DNA from: Gammaproteobacteria bacterium
Lineage (GTDB): Bacteria > Pseudomonadota > Gammaproteobacteria > QOAV01
Assembly: GCA_027067235.1 (NCBI GenBank)
Contig: JALXFQ010000090.1
Location: forward strand, 1-7,717
DNA: 7,717 nucleotides
Direction of reading: 5' to 3'
Shown: piece after piece, positions 6,046-7,717 of the stretch
How positions within the stretch are numbered: position 1 is the stretch's first letter
How the letters are laid out: every line of letters starts with the position of its first letter
Program-made: the position numbers and the translations under genes
Notes under the pieces: generated by a model
The model's input: only the letters and a program-made list of their open reading frames with translations
The model's database searches: none
What the model was told of the DNA's origin: nothing

Positions 6046-6624
6046 ATGAAAGACATACGATATTCACTCCGCAAGCAGCAGGGAAAAATCGGCAGTGTGT
6101 TACTCGGCATCATTATCGGCATACTGCTGTGGGGCGGGTTCAACTGGGGAATGGCCGCGTCCAATTCCGAGGAGTTCTGTGTTTCCTGCCATGAACACAA
6201 ACAATCCTTCGATGAACTGCAGGAAACCATTCACTACACCAACCGCACCGGCGTTCGGGCAACTTGCGCCGACTGTCATATTCCCCGGGACTGGAAGCAC
6301 ATGGTTCCGGTAAAACTGTCCGCCACCATTCGTGAACTGACATCAAAAATGAAGGGGACCATTTCCACCCCCGAGAAATTTGAAGCCAATCGGCTGAGAA
6401 TGGCCAAGCTGGAATGGAAACGCATGAAGGAAAATGGCTCCAAAGAGTGTAAAAACTGTCACAAGCCACTGAACATGGACATATCAAAACAGGAGCCGCG
6501 CAGCGCCGATCGTCATGAAAAGGCGTTTGAACAGGGTTTGTCCTGCATCGAATGCCACAAAGGCATTTCCCATCATCTGCCTGCTGGCTGGAAAGAGGCC
6601 GCAAAAGACAAGGATATGAACTGA
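6046..6624 (+). CDS. napC: NapC/NirT-family tetrahaem cytochrome c (quinol dehydrogenase)
   Basis: NapC oxidises quinol in the inner membrane and hands electrons to NapB. The 192-residue protein has a short cytoplasmic N-terminus, one uncleaved membrane helix (about 16-36), and a periplasmic domain with four CxxCH haem motifs: CVSCH (45-49), CADCH (74-78), CKNCH (135-139) and CIECH (167-171). The block HYTNRTGVRATCADCHIP and the C-terminal CHKGISHHLP are typical of the NapC/NirT family, and the length is normal for it. The start has GGGAG 7 nt upstream. Position as the last gene of napDABC supports NapC rather than NirT, NrfH or TorC. There are no napG, napH or napF genes, so this protein is the only visible electron entry from the quinol pool. 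Confidence 0.94.
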   Translation: MKDIRYSLRKQQGKIGSVLLGIIIGILLWGGFNWGMAASNSEEFCVSCHEHKQSFDELQETIHYTNRTGVRATCADCHIPRDWKHMVPVKLSATIRELTSKMKGTISTPEKFEANRLRMAKLEWKRMKENGSKECKNCHKPLNMDISKQEPRSADRHEKAFEQGLSCIECHKGISHHLPAGWKEAAKDKDMN

Positions 6625-6733
6625 GACCCGGCAGCAGGGGACAGACAGGGGGGGGCAGTCGCCCGCCGTCTTCGGCCCCCGGGCTCGGCCAGCATTTGCG
6701 GCAGCTGCATAGATAGCGACGGGCTTTGAACAG
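6625..6733. other. GC-rich intergenic region between napC and the ribonuclease gene
   Basis: The 109-nt gap contains a run of eight G (6648-6655) and several short inverted repeats: GGGC/GCCC (6653-6656 with 6661-6664) and GCCG/CGGC around a TCTT loop (6665-6676). The G run could instead pair with CCCCC at 6676-6680. None is followed by a T-run, so no standard intrinsic terminator can be called, though the structure might slow RNA polymerase at the end of the nap operon. No convincing promoter for the downstream genes was found. Confidence 0.4.
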
Positions 6734-7297
6734 GTGAACCGGCGTACCAGAAAACTGCTTACATGGGTCGTTCTGGCCCTCATCATCGGCTTTGCCTGGT
6801 ACACAGAGCCGCCACACAGGACCGCGTCAGGCAGGGGCGGTGGACATCAGTCTCCCGGAACAATTTCAGCAGACAGGGTCTGTGGCAGCGGGCTGAGGTT
6901 CCCCCGCGAAGGGCTGTCCAGCCTAATCAGCTACGCGCGCAGCAAAGGATTGCGCTATCCCGAAGCATTTGCCGAAACCGTGGCCCATATCCGCTCGCGC
7001 CATCGGCTTCCCGATTGTTATCTGACCAAGGCCCAGGCGCGGAGCAGGGGGTGGACACCCGGAACATCGTTGTGGAAGTATGCTCCCGGCTCAAGCATTG
7101 GTGGCGATCGCTTCGGCAACCGCGAAAACAGACTTCCACGATCAGAAAATGGTCGTTATATCGAAGCCGATATCGACTACGACGGCCATCAGCGCGGCGC
7201 TCGCAGACTTGTTTTCGCCAAAACCGCAGGCGCCACTGCGCCGCCCGTATGGATAACCACCGATCACTACCGCCATTTCAGCAGGGTGCCAGAATGA
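6734..7297 (+). CDS. Barnase-family ribonuclease with N-terminal membrane segment
   Basis: The C-terminal half (about 80-187) is a barnase-type guanyl-preferring endoribonuclease. The match runs in order: HRLPDCYLTKAQA (90-102), APGSSIGGDRFGNRENRLP (117-135), EADIDY (144-149) and TTDHYRHF (175-182). All key barnase residues have counterparts at the right spacing: K99 (barnase K27), R130 (R59), general base E144 (E73), R154 and R158 (R83, R87) and general acid H178 (H102). The N-terminus is basic then hydrophobic (RRTRK, helix about 9-23), with no clear AxA cleavage site, so export or membrane tethering is expected. Residues 24-58 are a Gly-rich linker of low similarity to anything I know. The start is GTG, the first possible start after an in-frame stop at 6710; the ribosome site is poor. 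It overlaps the barstar gene by 4 nt. Cys50 and Cys95 have no counterpart in barnase. Confidence 0.88.
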   Translation: MNRRTRKLLTWVVLALIIGFAWYTEPPHRTASGRGGGHQSPGTISADRVCGSGLRFPREGLSSLISYARSKGLRYPEAFAETVAHIRSRHRLPDCYLTKAQARSRGWTPGTSLWKYAPGSSIGGDRFGNRENRLPRSENGRYIEADIDYDGHQRGARRLVFAKTAGATAPPVWITTDHYRHFSRVPE

Positions 7298-7584
7298 AAA
7301 AGCCACAGAACTCTATTGATCTCGCGCTGCAGGGAGAGGAAATCCGCTCACTGGAAGATTTTTATCAGGCGCTGGACAGGCGCGTATCGCTGCCTGAATA
7401 TTTCGGGCGCAATCTGGACGCCTTGTGGGATTTTCTTTCCACTGACTTGTCCACCCCCTTGAACATACGCTGGTTGCATTCGGAAATATCCCAGTTTTAC
7501 ATGGGCGATCAGTTCCGCAAACTTGTCGATTTATTCGAGCAACTCAAGCACAATCGCGATGATTTTCATTTTCTGCTGGAGTGA
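7294..7584 (+). CDS. Barstar-family ribonuclease inhibitor
   Basis: This 96-residue protein should be the cytoplasmic inhibitor of the ribonuclease encoded immediately upstream. Barstar itself is 90 residues. The barnase-binding helix motif is clear: LPEYFGRNLDALWDFL (33-48), in which Y36, N40, D42, W45 and D46 correspond to barstar Y29, N33, D35, W38 and D39. D42 and D46 are the residues that fill the nuclease active site. The following beta-alpha-beta pattern and the ending DDFHFLLE fit the family. Barstar's two cysteines are absent. I place the start at the ATG at 7294, with AGGG 7 nt upstream; the same frame is open back to 6763 but that stretch is out-of-frame with the nuclease and has no homology. 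The ribosome site is better than the toxin's, which would favour an excess of inhibitor. Confidence 0.92.
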   Translation: MKKPQNSIDLALQGEEIRSLEDFYQALDRRVSLPEYFGRNLDALWDFLSTDLSTPLNIRWLHSEISQFYMGDQFRKLVDLFEQLKHNRDDFHFLLE

Positions 7585-7590
7585 TCATGC

Positions 7591-7717
7591 ATGCGTAATT
7601 TCCCGTTTATCATCGCAGCGTTACTAATGAGTATCAGTGGCTGCACCCAGGAAACCCAGAACAAACTCAGCCGCGCGGTACAGAACTGGACAGGCACCGA
7701 AGGTGTGCTGGACATCT
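7591..7717 (+). CDS. Small lipoprotein, N-terminal part (cut by window edge)
   Basis: The first 42 codons are present. The product starts MRNFPFIIAALLMSISGC, a short basic N-terminus, a hydrophobic core and a lipobox ISGC with C18 as the lipidated residue, followed by polar TQETQNKLSRAVQNWTG. It is therefore a predicted signal-peptidase II lipoprotein, probably in the outer membrane since residue 2 after the cysteine is not Asp (T19, Q20). I do not recognise the family. GGAG (7578-7581) lies 9 nt before the ATG, inside the last codons of barstar, and the gap is 6 nt, so it is likely co-transcribed with the RNase/inhibitor pair. A nearer ATG at 7587 gives only a three-codon frame. Confidence 0.8.
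   Translation, partial: MRNFPFIIAALLMSISGCTQETQNKLSRAVQNWTGTEGVLDI

Noticed and set aside
6763..7293. Long open frame running into barstar from 6763
   Set aside because: It is Arg-rich and lacks homology, and it covers the well-supported barnase frame. Barstar homology starts only after the ATG at 7294.

Overview
The window looks like chromosome from a gammaproteobacterium that can respire nitrate anaerobically. The grounds are the NapD/A/B/C sequences, which resemble gammaproteobacterial proteins, a perfect FNR/ANR-type operator, and moderately GC-rich coding sequence with classical Shine-Dalgarno sites. No rRNA, tRNA, CRISPR or insertion sequence was seen, so genus cannot be fixed.

Layout. 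(a) 1-1028, minus strand: two coupled family-2 glycosyltransferase genes. One is complete, with two C-terminal membrane helices and an ArnC/DPM1-like fold; the other is cut by the window edge after its first 29 codons. They probably belong to a cell-envelope polysaccharide or lipid modification cluster. (b) 1029-1231: a divergent intergenic region with candidate promoters for both directions, a tandem 10-bp repeat and a perfect 14-bp palindrome. (c) 1232-2227, plus strand: moaA, the radical-SAM enzyme that starts molybdenum cofactor synthesis. (d) 2228-2503: a regulatory region with a perfect FNR box correctly placed for a class II promoter, followed by a leader of about 178 nt containing a 7-bp hairpin. 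(e) 2504-6624: a minimal periplasmic nitrate reductase operon, napDABC. NapD is the Tat-signal chaperone, NapA the Mo/[4Fe-4S] catalytic subunit, NapB the dihaem partner and NapC the tetrahaem quinol dehydrogenase in the membrane. (f) 6734-7584: a barnase-family ribonuclease with an N-terminal membrane segment, overlapping by 4 nt a barstar-family inhibitor. (g) 7591 to the right edge: the start of a small lipoprotein gene, closely following barstar.

How they fit: MoaA feeds the pathway for the Mo-bis-MGD cofactor that NapA needs. NapC takes electrons from the quinol pool and passes them through NapB to NapA for nitrate reduction in the periplasm, and the FNR box would switch the operon on when oxygen is low. 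The ribonuclease/inhibitor pair has no evident metabolic link to Nap.

The points most worth a second look are the acidic, Ala-rich insertion of roughly 55 residues in NapA, the exact FNR class II promoter geometry, and the membrane-anchored barnase-like RNase with its coupled barstar. All known-gene calls are family assignments made by reading the sequence; no database search was run.
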